Below, in pieces: positions 47,933 to 58,384 of a stretch of DNA of 64,000 bases (within the stretch, counting starts at the first letter, position 1; each line of letters starts with the position of its first letter). The notes beneath the pieces are model-generated. The model did not search any database. It was not told where the DNA came from and saw nothing but the letters and a program-made list of their open reading frames with translations. Source of the DNA: Pocillopora verrucosa (lineage: Eukaryota; Cnidaria; Anthozoa; Scleractinia; Pocilloporidae); NCBI RefSeq assembly GCF_036669915.1, contig NC_089321.1:18917098-18981097 (forward strand). The letters are read 5' to 3'. Position numbers and translations under genes: made by a program.

Positions 47933-50900
47933 GAAATAAACTGGGTGGCTCTGACTGGCAGCTTGCAGCCGAGCTAGGAAAACAACCAGCAATAGAGAAG
48001 AGTGTGATTATGGCTTATGGGAAATAAAAACTTACGTTACTTAAGAATTTTTGAACACAGAATCGTACTTGATTTTACCGTTAATAACGATCTGAATCTG
48101 GCCTAGTGCGCATGTGGGATGCACATTAAACTCTATAGGGTTTGCTAGTCTCATATGGATTTATATCGGAAAATTTAAGTTTCTACTATTTTGCAGCGAC
48201 TTACTTCATACACGTTTGCAAACCTAACCACATCAGAGATAATTAAAAGTACTTTGTCCTAGATTAGAGATATCCACCATTACTCTGTTCCAAACCTGGT
48301 CCTTATTTTAGGCTTCTCCTCGTTCGTGCTTAGTGAATCTGTTCCTTCCCTTCCCTGGGGCGTTCCACTAGACGAAGTGCAACTTACTTGTGCAACTTAC
48401 TTGTGCAACTTACTTGTGCAACTTACTTGTGCAACTTACTTGTGCAACTTACTTGTGCAACTTACTCTCCGCCTCTCCCGCCGTCCTTCCTCTTTTAGTA
48501 CGAGGAAGGAATTATCGCAGCATCTGGTCCAAACGCCACCACTGTCTAGCCGAACATTTATTGGATTCTCGTTCCATCGGGTACTTCTCAATTTGTAGGC
48601 AGTTGTGGAATTCAATTGTGTGGCTAAGTAGCCGAGAAGGAATGTTAAACCCTCGAGGGTGAGTTCTGCAAAGAAAGACATGAAATAACTCTCTGGAAGG
48701 TTTTTTTCGGGCAGGGCGCGAGGTCAGTATCTCAACATTGCATCAGCTCGCTGATTAATCGCAACGAACCGGACTGATCATTACATTGTTAGTCGTTATC
48801 CTTAAGGGTACCCTCTTACTGTATGTGGAAATGGTAATGATTTCACAAATACAAAATGTGACGGAAATCAAAACTGTTGAATCTGCTGTAACAAACTCAA
48901 ATGATAGCCAAAAGTAGTATAAAAAGCGGCAAGGATTTATACGGATGGGTGGAGCATCCTCATAAAAGTTCGAAGGGTATTCCAGCAGCGAGTCAAATAA
49001 GCCTTCATATTGGCTAGCATATCACAGTTTAGCTCACGATCAGCCAAAGAAATGGCCAGAATACCAATTATGGAGCCTCAATTTTGTGTGTGTGCTACGG
49101 TCAAGAAAAATCATAATCGAACATATTACTTTGATTTCTGAGTTACAGGAAATATCATCACCTTCATTTAACATATTTTGGTTGTCTGTAAAAAGAAGGG
49201 CTCAAACCTTGCCAGTAAAGAGTGAAATATATGACATACAACTCAAGATCTTAATAACTTTATATCATTCACATACTTAGTCAGTTACTAATTACTGAGA
49301 CTGAAACGGTACCTTCCAGTAACCTGTCCTGACACCAGCTTCACATAACGGAAACCCTTGAGCCCCAGCTTATCAAACCTTCATTCCCAAACAACAGTAT
49401 ACGAAATTATATAATTGATATTTTGGTTATTAACTTTACTAAATGTTAAGAGTCTTATCCTAACCAAACGGAAGGTATCTCTCCAGTCCAAACTTTCTTA
49501 CGTAAACTCATTGCTTTTTTATCTGAATTTCATTTAACAAGAGCTCGAGAGCCGTTGAGAATCCAACCGGTAAACTGGGTGAAAAAACAGAAATATACTT
49601 ACTAAGCCAATTAATTCCTGGGCTGATTCCTAAGTTTTCTGATATTTAGACGAACATTTCTCGGTAATTGCTGGTCTCAATTCGAACAAGTGTTAGGACT
49701 GCAGGTGGCAGTTAACAGCTTCCGCGGGGTTGCACCTGTGTTTATCCTGTCAAGATTGATATTGAGTAAGAGTATTCACCACTGCGTCACTAAAAGTGCA
49801 GGTAGCAGCAAAAACGAGAAATACTCTGTCAATTGGAAGTGCTTCCCGCCAAAGTTTATCTCTTTGTCTCGTCAGAACTAAAACACACAAGAGACATGAT
49901 GTTTTCTCACAATCCACTATCTTCAGTAACTTGACGATGTTCTCGTATTATTGTTGTCGAGTGTAAAGCTGAACATCATGTGGACATTAAGGAATTTTGC
50001 CGAGTTGTATGTTATGTGTATGTAGTAAAACCCCGCTTACCCATAAGTTTAGTTAGAAGTGAGAAAGCCAAAAATACTTTCCCTGCATTCTCTTGAATAT
50101 TACAGCTTGTAAAGCGATCTTTGGATAAATTGTCAGCGGAGGATGAGCTGAAAATCACAACGCGTGTTACATATTTGCTTGTGTATCCATAGAAACACCA
50201 TACATAATTAAAAGTAGGGCACTTTCAAAAGTATTAAAAGTTGGAAACCAAATTTAAGGAGAAAATTATTTCTGAAGACCATCACCAAAACGTTTCAAAA
50301 TAGCAGATACAACGGAACCTATTGGAACGTTACCCTACAACCTGATACTTCTTTAATAGCGAAAGTGGCCCGAAAGAATCTGATTCCCCACATTTATTGT
50401 GACCATGCAGCTTGGCGTAACAGTTCTATAAATTTCCTAAACAGAGTGGAAAGCTAGGCAAATTGAGAGATGTTTTTGGAAACTTGTAATTGCATAATTG
50501 AGCAGGGCTTTCACGCTGATCGGGTTAGCCAATCGGAGAACTAGAGAAGAAACATCTTAAGCTAAAAATGTATTTACTTTAGGCATTCCTCTCGATGCGG
50601 TTTCATTTTCATTGCTACGTAGTCTCCATCCACCATATTTCCCAACATTTCTTTTAGAAATACGTGGCTTTTCGCGTAAGAATTTAAACTGGGACGTAGT
50701 CTACGCTGAAAACAGCCGTTAATCAATATGCAATTAGAGGCATAGAACCTTTTCTTTCATTACATGTAAGAACATGTAAGTATGAGGAGGTAGACAAATA
50801 ATGGAAAGGTTTTATAGAAAATTTGGATAGGATGTTTAAAAATGACCGGCAATTCCATGGTTCTATCTTTACTAAAAATTGTAAATTTGGTCTAGATAAG

Positions 50901-53003
50901 TTACGTCATCTCAACCAATCAGACACAAAACTAAAATCTTTAGTTCCTGGCTTACACACGATTTCTTGCGTTTGAGACACTTTGCTTATTTTTACCTCGA
51001 GTTCTCACCAGCTCCTGATTTTCGGTTCTTCTCTCTGGTTGCTTGAACGATTTCTTTGGGTTTGGTTTTTCGACACTAGATTGAAATGCACCTTATCAGT
51101 AATTCCTTTAAGAGTAATCCTAACAACCCTTTACTGCGTGTGCACATGTAAAGCATGCGTTATTTCCTGCCATGAAACGAGATCAGCCGTACTCTTCAAC
51201 ATAGTGATGACTGTTCAAATAGGTGAGCAACAAGTCAATACCGTGAGTAAACGGAACTGGCAGGTCAAGAGGATAACGATTTGATTTGAGTTAGGATTTG
51301 ACTCAAGATTTCCACCAAATTCTTGCTTTATAAATACGTTTCAGCTATACTGAAAATGTAGAAAGATTTTGAGGTAGAACTAGGAATGAACCAGGGGAGG
51401 GGAGGGCGTGGAATGGAACGGTCATTTTCAAAATTATTAAGGCCATCAACCTTAAAACGATCATACAAACAAAAACAGAAAAACAAACAAACAGCAACAT
51501 TTTCGAAAGAAACAACATTTAAGGTGTCTAAAAGAGCTTCCTGAAATTATGTGTCAACTTTGTTGTTTTATAAGTCAAGATTTAGTACAAATTACGATTT
51601 AAGCATTTCTATTTTATATCATTACAAAAATCTAATCATGCTTGGCCATCATTTAGCTGAAATCGTTTTAACCAGTAATTAATTATATCGACACCAATTT
51701 GAAAAACTTTCCATAACCTACTTTCTTGAGTCCAGTCAGTGTAACAAATCGCTTTTAACTTTCTGATTCGTTTTTTGTGACAAAACCAACAACTGTGTTG
51801 AAATCGAGCATATGATCCTTGACTTCAATATCAGAGCGATTTTCACAGAATTTAAAGTCCTTTAATCACAGCTTTAGGAACTGTTTTGTCTCCGCAATCA
51901 GGTATGGTCGCAGAATCTTATGGACCGGTACATTAAGGTAGCCTTAGTTTATCAAAGTGCGCTCACACGTATTTAGAGCTTCAGTTTTTAAAAACTTGAA
52001 CCTGCAAGTTCAGGATTTCAGCCCTCCGGAGAAACTACCAATGTCTATTTCAGAGCGGAAAACTTGGGAATAGTTCTCGGAATTTGAATTGAACCTGTAG
52101 GTTTAGGACTAGGTTTTAGGACCGGAGAGACAAGTAGTCCATTTCTTAATAGCGACTTAACTTAACGAATTAAAATCACAAAAGTTTTTAAATTTCTCTT
52201 GATACTTTATCGTGACTACAATCTATTGTAACTTAACTTTCCGAGCGCCTTATAAGCATAGTTATCGAGACTTTATTTTCACGATTTGGCTGGAAAATTT
52301 TGATAAGAAAGGAAAGAACAAAATCTCGAAATCGAATTCAATTTAATAGCTACTATTCCTAATCTTTAAATAATTTCAAATCAAGAAAACTTTTGTAAAG
52401 ACGAAACTACAATGCCGTGATCATTTTTGGCCCAATGAAATGTTGTGACATAACTTTACATCCTGTGCAGCCAGAATACGTTTATGACTACCCCTGTATG
52501 GCTTTGTGAGGCAAGGAAACTAACATCATAATCGTCTATGACTTAATTAGAAAGTTTTTCGACTTAACGTGCTATTTACTCAGAATGTGCCTATCCCTAG
52601 GGTTTTACAACACTTCTACGACACCGTTTTGTTTTGCAATCGGGAGAGATAAGTGTTTCCGTTTCATAATTCTGCGTGTTTGCCTTTCTACCACGCTTTA
52701 TTTTTGTCAGACCAGCCATAGAGACTGGTTAGGTGGTTGAAAAAGACCACAAAGCAAGTGATATGAACTGGCTTTAGGACGGGCAGAGAATAGCAGAGAT
52801 GAATCCTAAACAATATGCCGCAGACAAAGTTCGTTCAAGTTCGTAAAAGGACTAACTTTCCTCTGTGATTTTTTTGGAAACAAGAATGTACGGAAGTACA
52901 TTTTCGCTCTAAGAATATTCGATGATGCCTCTCAGTATCAAATAAACCAAAGCCTTGATTAACTGCAACAAGCCCCTTTTAGAGAAACGAATTAACAACC
53001 AGA
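47933..53003. other. Largest gap within the transporter array
   Basis: About 5 kb with no gene I can support and no recognisable transporter remnant in any frame checked. ORFs such as 49690-49881 and 50982-51284 look random. It contains the minisatellite at 48377-48466. Confidence 0.45.
48377..48466. repeat. 13-bp minisatellite, seven copies
   Basis: Unit GTGCAACTTACTT repeats at 48377, 48390, 48403, 48416, 48429, 48442 and 48455 with no visible mismatch until the final base. Because 13 is not a multiple of three, each frame of the array is open and repeats every 13 codons, producing artefactual LVQLTCATYLCNL peptides. Confidence 0.95.
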
Positions 53004-53146
53004 CCCCGGTTGTTCGAAGATTGGATAACGCTATCTACTGGATAAAACTCTACCAGGTGGATAACGCTATACGTTTAGCTATCACTTATCCGCTGGATAG
53101 CGATTTATCCGTTACATAGCGTTATACGCCCTTTATACAACTGGGA
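53004..53146 (+). mobile_element. Short inverted-repeat element, copy 2
   Basis: Begins CCCCGGTTGTTCGAAGATTG, ends TATACGCCCTTTATACAACT then GGGA, and carries several GGATAACGCTAT words. It is the reverse-complement orientation of the copy at 36389-36513 and has about 19 extra central bases. Non-autonomous, no coding capacity. Confidence 0.8.
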
Positions 53147-53311
53147 CCAGAATTTATCAAATTTGATGCCAATTTGTTGTCTATCAAGCCTGAAAATGTT
53201 GTGCAATGTTTAAAGTGGCTTACATCATGGTAATCTCATTTGGTGAGAATTTGTTAATAGTTTTCGAATATGTCCGGTTCATTTAAGGATGCTGTTTCAG
53301 TGAAGTACAAT

Positions 53312-55249
53312 TCATTCTAAGTTATTTGTCAGACGGTTAACTAAAATATAAACGCCCATTAAAATTAGGCACAGCGATCCAAATATGGAAAATGCAGTGG
53401 GAGCACCAAAGCTGCTTATGAGCAGTCCGCCGATGAGTTCTCCTGATCCATGACCGAGACCCCAATGGACACCATGCAAAATACCTAGCAAGGATATACA
53501 AGGAAACGAATGAACTGAATTGCACCGTGAGAGGAAAATTTGCTAATAATAATTTGATAAATGGAGAAGCTCTTCTATAACTTAACGATACTTACCTTGT
53601 AAAGTCACAGAGGCACCTTCTACAGAGTGAGTGCCCACGTAAGACATCATGGCAGCCCAAACAGCCGCGGTGGTAATGCCAGACAGCAGTTCAACTGGGA
53701 GGACAGTCCAAGGATTGGTAACAAATGCGTAGTAGAACAAACGTATGGCATAGCATGTCAACCCCAGGTAGAGCACCCTTACGGTGCCAAGAAAGGAAAT
53801 TAACTTCGTAGAAAGAAAATAAAGTGTCACTTCAGCAACGCAGTTGATTGCCGTCATGATACTGAAGAGAATCTGAGTGCCACCCAGGTCTTTCAGGTGC
53901 CAAAATAGAAATACCCGGATGAAACCCATGGTAATGCCGACATAGAACGCGGTAATTAAAAACATTGCATGTCTTGGTCGTGTCAATAGCATGAGTCCCG
54001 CTATTATGCCTCGGTTACCGCTTCCAGTCGTCTCTTTGCTTTGACGAGCATTATCTTCTGTTGTTTTCGGATCCCCACCAGTTTCTTTGTTATTTGGTTT
54101 ACCATTCTTACCAAATTCGAATCTCGATCCTACTACTAGAGCAATGATGTTAAACACCACATACATGGCAAAACATGGATAGTAGTTGACATCCTTTTTT
54201 CTTGCGCTGCCAGGAGGACACAGGTGGGTTCTGCTGACCGCAGCACCAATTAGAAATGCCATGGATCCATAACCAACGGAACCCCACATTCGCTGCTTAC
54301 CATACTTGTGCGTGTCGCCATTCTGTTTCAATAGGTTCACAGTTGCTGTGTCCGCGAGTGTTAGACTAGGACACGACAATAGGGTGGTGAAAATTGTTGC
54401 TAATAACAGATAGAGGAAAATAAATTTATTTTTTCTGGATAGAGTTTTCTTGGATTTCTGGTCTTGCAAGGCTATCATATCTGACTGAGACCAAGGCGTT
54501 TCCTCGAGGGACTCGTCAGCCATTTCTGAAACGCTGTCCAAGGAGGTCGTAAAATTGTTCCGTTTTCGTCGCGCTGCTCTGCCGGTTAGCTGATTAAATT
54601 TTACCATTTGTTCGTTGAACCCTATCGGGGATACTTTTTGTATCAGATTAGGTATGTGGGAGTGCCTCCGTAGGAAAAGAGCCACTCGTTTTGATCTTGA
54701 TTTTTTTGGTTCCACTATATCAACGACTCTTGACTGTGTATCTATGTTGGTTGTTGATTTGGTAACTGGGGATTGTGATGATGCATACCAGGTGGAACGT
54801 CTGTGAAGTTTATATGAGTAGGTCGCTCTGTTGGACTCCTGTGAGAGGGCTCGCTTACTGTGAGCTTCTGTTGGCTCTGTTTCGCAGATATTGATGGGAA
54901 CAAGAGCATAAGCGACCATGCCTGCTATGACAGCGATCATAGAGATAGCAAACATTATCTTTCCTATCTTGAATCTATCAGCGACGCATCCCCAAAACGG
55001 AATGAAGAAGAAAGCGATGTAAGGTTTAATCCCTGTAATTGCTCCGATTTGACGTGCAGGCAGCTCGAGTTGTTTAAAGAATAAGGCCAAATAGGGTAAC
55101 AATGATCCCTGGGCAGAGAAGAAGAAGAAATAGAATCCTTTGGAAACCAAGTAAACCTTATTGACAGCGCAACAGCCTTCCTTCTTTTTCTCGCTTTCTT
55201 CAATGTCATGATGACCTTTTTGAGTTTCATCCGGAGCATTTTCTGCCAT
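53312..55249 (-). CDS. MFSD6-like transporter D, 2 exons, 608 aa
   Basis: Exons (minus): 55249-53596 and 53484-53312, joined in phase 1 at TLQ|GILHGVHWG across a short 111-base intron. Good ATG at 55249. N-tail with GCCAVNK, helix 1 FYFFFFSAQGSLLPYL, motif A GCVADRFKIGK, then a basic extracellular loop of about 165 residues (several RRKR/KKSRSKR clusters), LADTATVNLLK and YGKQRMWGSVGYG, a hydrophilic central loop rich in Lys, Thr and Gly, and the last six helices, ending in RLTNNLE. Family MFS_1_like (MFSD6), substrate unknown. Same intron position as C. Confidence 0.92.
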
Positions 55250-56053
55250 AACTGTCTTTATACCGTGTACTGTACTCTAATATAGTCTATTCGGTAATGT
55301 AGAGTAGCTTTGAACAAGGATTTTGAACTTTTTGTCGTCAAACGTGATGAATAAATTATCGAATGCACGTGCAAGTTCAAGTGTGCATTAGATGAATAGT
55401 GATTGTTTGCAGGTGGATCACTGGTTACTGCGGGTTTGAGGGAAACAAATACCTCTTTTCGAGACGCCTGTGTTTTTGAGTAAACACACAAATCTTCGTT
55501 CAATAATTAGTGTATTCAATGCATAGGTTAAAGGGTCAGATGAGGTATCTCTTCTAAGTCAAATCACTTTTCAGGTTTTTGAAGGAAGCATGGCCTTCTG
55601 TCATCCGGAAAAAGCATTTGAGCGAAGCTTTAGTTACATAATAAAAGCTGTTGTAATTACTTACATACCCGTCTCGCCTGAATGAAAAATGTTTGCTGGT
55701 AGTAGTCTTAGTTGTTACTCAGCTAATCTAAGCAGAGCTAGAAAGAAATTTGAAATAAATGCTGCATAAAATCTTGAAATTTTTGAGCTGGTTTGTTTCT
55801 CTTTTGGGCAACTCTTGTAAGTCTCCTCTAACATGCGACCAAACGGTGTTCGGGAATAAATTATGCGACGAATCTTGGGAACTGGACTCTTTGGGTGCAA
55901 GTTCAGCTGGGACCGAGGGGGTCACAACTTCTTCTTTTGTCGAGCTGTATCATAAAAACGTTTATTTGATTGGTTGTCTTTTGAGTAATCAGAGTTGTAA
56001 TTAAATGGTTAAGAATATATGAAAGTCATATATTTGAACTGCGGATAAAGACG
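55250..56053. other. Intergenic between D and the foldback repeat
   Basis: Upstream flank of transporter D. No gene or clear promoter motif recognised. Confidence 0.4.
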
Positions 56054-56189
56054 TGAATGAAAGTGATCCTCGCAGTAATGTGCACTACTAAGGCAGTAGT
56101 GAAAATAAGGCCTGAAAAAAATTCAGGCCTGTACGGGATTTGAACCCATGACCTCTGCGATACCGGTGCACCGGTATCACTTTCATTCA
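56054..56189 (-). repeat. tRNA-derived SINE-like foldback repeat
   Basis: Ends are a perfect 14-base inverted repeat (TGAATGAAAGTGAT at 56054-56067, ATCACTTTCATTCA at 56176-56189). On the minus strand the interior reads GGTTCAAATCCCGTACAGGC, which is a B-box/T-arm like that of a tRNA, followed by the palindrome AGGCCTGAA…TTCAGGCCT and the stem CACTACT…AGTAGTG. The A-box half of a tRNA is missing, so it is not a functional tRNA. Best read as a truncated or rearranged tRNA-derived SINE. Confidence 0.7.
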
Positions 56190-56779
56190 AGAGTTGTAAT
56201 TGTTTGTCTTCATAACTTCCTACATCTCTAATACATTTTGCGATATATTTCCAAATATGAAAATTTGTCTGTAAAAAATATCTGTTAAAACAAGTTCAAT
56301 GCTCAATGCTTCACGGTGTTATTTTGGGGTAGAATTAACGTTGCAAGCTTTGAAGAAAAACTATTAAGGCTGCTTGTAAACTCAAGTTTGGCGTTATTTA
56401 GTCTGATAAAATGTTTTTTTCCTATTGAAACATCAATTTTCCCTACCCGTATATTTAAGCAATTTTTCCCCATTTCTAAGATACATGTTTAGTAACAATA
56501 AAAAGGATGTAAATGGATTTGGAGGGAGTTAAATACCACATAGTTTTCGATGTTTTCAGAGCGCAATGATTTACAATACCAACTTAGCGCCAAGAACTCT
56601 TCTTGAGTTCAGTTTTATTGATAGGGCGTCTGACGTTGGTTGTACAAATCAGACATTTCCCTCAGTAAATTACGCAAGCTTCTTCAATGTGGCTAGAAGC
56701 CATGCTGCTGAAATATTCCAAAAATGCAGATTATCAGGAAAGTTATAAACGTTCACAAAAAGCTCTCTTTGGAGTTCAT

Positions 56780-56785
56780 TTTATT
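56780..56785 (-). terminator. Poly(A) signal of transporter E
   Basis: AATAAA on the minus strand begins only about ten bases after the TAG stop of E (56795-56797), predicting an unusually short 3' UTR. Confidence 0.5.
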
Positions 56786-56794
56786 CCACTACAG

Positions 56795-58384
56795 CTATCT
56801 TTTACTGTCATCGTCACTTATTTCTGAGTATTCAGAGTCTGCACTGCAGCCTTGTTTTCCATCTCTGGACCCGCAGAAGTAGTTAATTAAAATATATGCG
56901 CCTAAGATAACTAGACATAAAACACCAAAAATGATAAATGTCGTCGGCGCACCGTAATGATGCACCATTATGCCTCCAATCACCTCTCCCGCACCGTAAC
57001 CGAGGCCCCAGTGCACTCCATGCAAAATGCACTGCATTGTTGTGGCAGCGCCAGGTCCCGAGTTGATGCTGACGTAGGAGAGGCAAGCAGCCCAGACTGC
57101 TGCTGTTGTTATACCAGGAAGTAACTCAACAGCCAGGACCATCCACGGGATTGGAATGGCTGAATAATAGAACAATCTAATTGAGTAACAGATTAGTCCT
57201 AGGTATAAAACCTTCGCGTGACCAATTCGTTTGATTAGTTTGGCGGAAAGAAAATACATACTAACTTCCGCGAAACAGTTAACTGCGGAAATGATGCTAA
57301 AAAGTAGCTGACTTCCACCCAGATCCTTGAGATGCCAGAAAAGGAATGTTTTTATAAATGCCATCAAAAAGCCTAAATATAACGCTGTGAAGAGAAACAT
57401 GAGATATGTTGGACTTTTCAAAGCTTGCAGCCCAACACTAAGACTTGCTCCCTTTGACTTCTTCGATTTCTCCTCAAATTTAAACTGCGTTGCCGTTATC
57501 AAGCCCAGAAACATTAAACCAGCGAAAGTATAAAAACAGGGAACGTAATCTACGATCTCGTAGTCTTTATCTTTACCACATTGGTGGGTCGTTTTAAGGG
57601 AGGCGCCGACGACGAAAGCACCGACACCCCAACCAATCGATCCCGTGAGTCTCTGCATGCCGTACTTGTAAGTTTCCGAGCCTAGAAGTTGTAGTGTGGC
57701 TGTGTCGACCAAAGCCAACGTCGGTGCAGAAATCAAAGTACCGAAAAAGGTTATCAAAAATAATGTCATAAAACACTGTGTTGTATCCAATTCTACCCTA
57801 ACAGTGGTCTTTTCGTCTAAGTTGATGAAAAGTTCAAGAGACCAAGGCTTGGGGCCTTTGTAAAAGAAAGGCATATAGTGTTCTTGACCTTTCCCAATAT
57901 CCACCATCTTGTCAATTCCTGGTTCGGGGAACTCCAAGTTTGGGCTATCAATAACGGGTCTGTGTATGTCAATCAGGCTAGAATATCTTGGAGCAGTCAT
58001 GTTACAAAACCGTTTAACCACTACTTTGTTCTTTTTTGGTCCAGGAACCAAACTTAGAGTGAAAGTGGATGTAATTAAGGCGATGATAGAAATAACCATA
58101 ACCACTTTACTCTTTTGACATTTGTCCACTATGGCGCCCCATATTGGAATAACAAGAAAGTTCACAAACGGCTTCAGGCCCATAAGGATTCCTACTTCGC
58201 TCGGTGAAAGCATCAGCTGTTTAAAATACAAAGCTAAGTACGGCAAAAGTGATCCCCAGGCAGAAAAGAAAAAGAAGTAAAACGCTTTCGGAATTAAGAG
58301 TTTCCGATTCACATTCGGGCAACATTGCTTGTCTTCTTCGTTGCGTTCATTGGTAGCAATCGCTTTCTTGTCTTCACTGGACAT
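56795..58384 (-). CDS. MFSD6-like transporter E, intronless, 529 aa
   Basis: Single exon from ATG 58384. Cytosolic tail with CCPNVNRK (Cys21-22), helix 1 from about residue 34 (FYFFFFSAWGSLLPYL), motif A GAIVDKCQKSK at 83-93, extracellular loop of about 90 residues, LVDTATLQLLG about 225-235, YGMQRLTGSIGWG 241-253, then the C-terminal six helices and an acidic tail (SADSEYSEISDDDSKR) with possible phosphorylation sites. At the site where C and D have an intron (TLQ|GILHG) this gene reads MQCILHG, with Cys in place of Gly. Family MFS_1_like (MFSD6), substrate unknown. Confidence 0.93.
   Translation of the reverse strand: MSSEDKKAIATNERNEEDKQCCPNVNRKLLIPKAFYFFFFSAWGSLLPYLALYFKQLMLSPSEVGILMGLKPFVNFLVIPIWGAIVDKCQKSKVVMVISIIALITSTFTLSLVPGPKKNKVVVKRFCNMTAPRYSSLIDIHRPVIDSPNLEFPEPGIDKMVDIGKGQEHYMPFFYKGPKPWSLELFINLDEKTTVRVELDTTQCFMTLFLITFFGTLISAPTLALVDTATLQLLGSETYKYGMQRLTGSIGWGVGAFVVGASLKTTHQCGKDKDYEIVDYVPCFYTFAGLMFLGLITATQFKFEEKSKKSKGASLSVGLQALKSPTYLMFLFTALYLGFLMAFIKTFLFWHLKDLGGSQLLFSIISAVNCFAEVSMYFLSAKLIKRIGHAKVLYLGLICYSIRLFYYSAIPIPWMVLAVELLPGITTAAVWAACLSYVSINSGPGAATTMQCILHGVHWGLGYGAGEVIGGIMVHHYGAPTTFIIFGVLCLVILGAYILINYFCGSRDGKQGCSADSEYSEISDDDSKR

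Noticed and set aside
47932..47992. Longer N-terminus for transporter C
   Set aside because: The extension begins at TTG and includes an acceptor-like TTTTCCTAG; the ATG at 47932 is the first true start.
48326..48662. Repeat-containing ORFs with LCNLLVQLTCAT peptides
   Set aside because: They are artefacts of the 13-bp minisatellite read in several frames.
56130..56175. A functional tRNA gene
   Set aside because: Only the T-arm/B-box half is tRNA-like; acceptor, D arm and A-box are absent.
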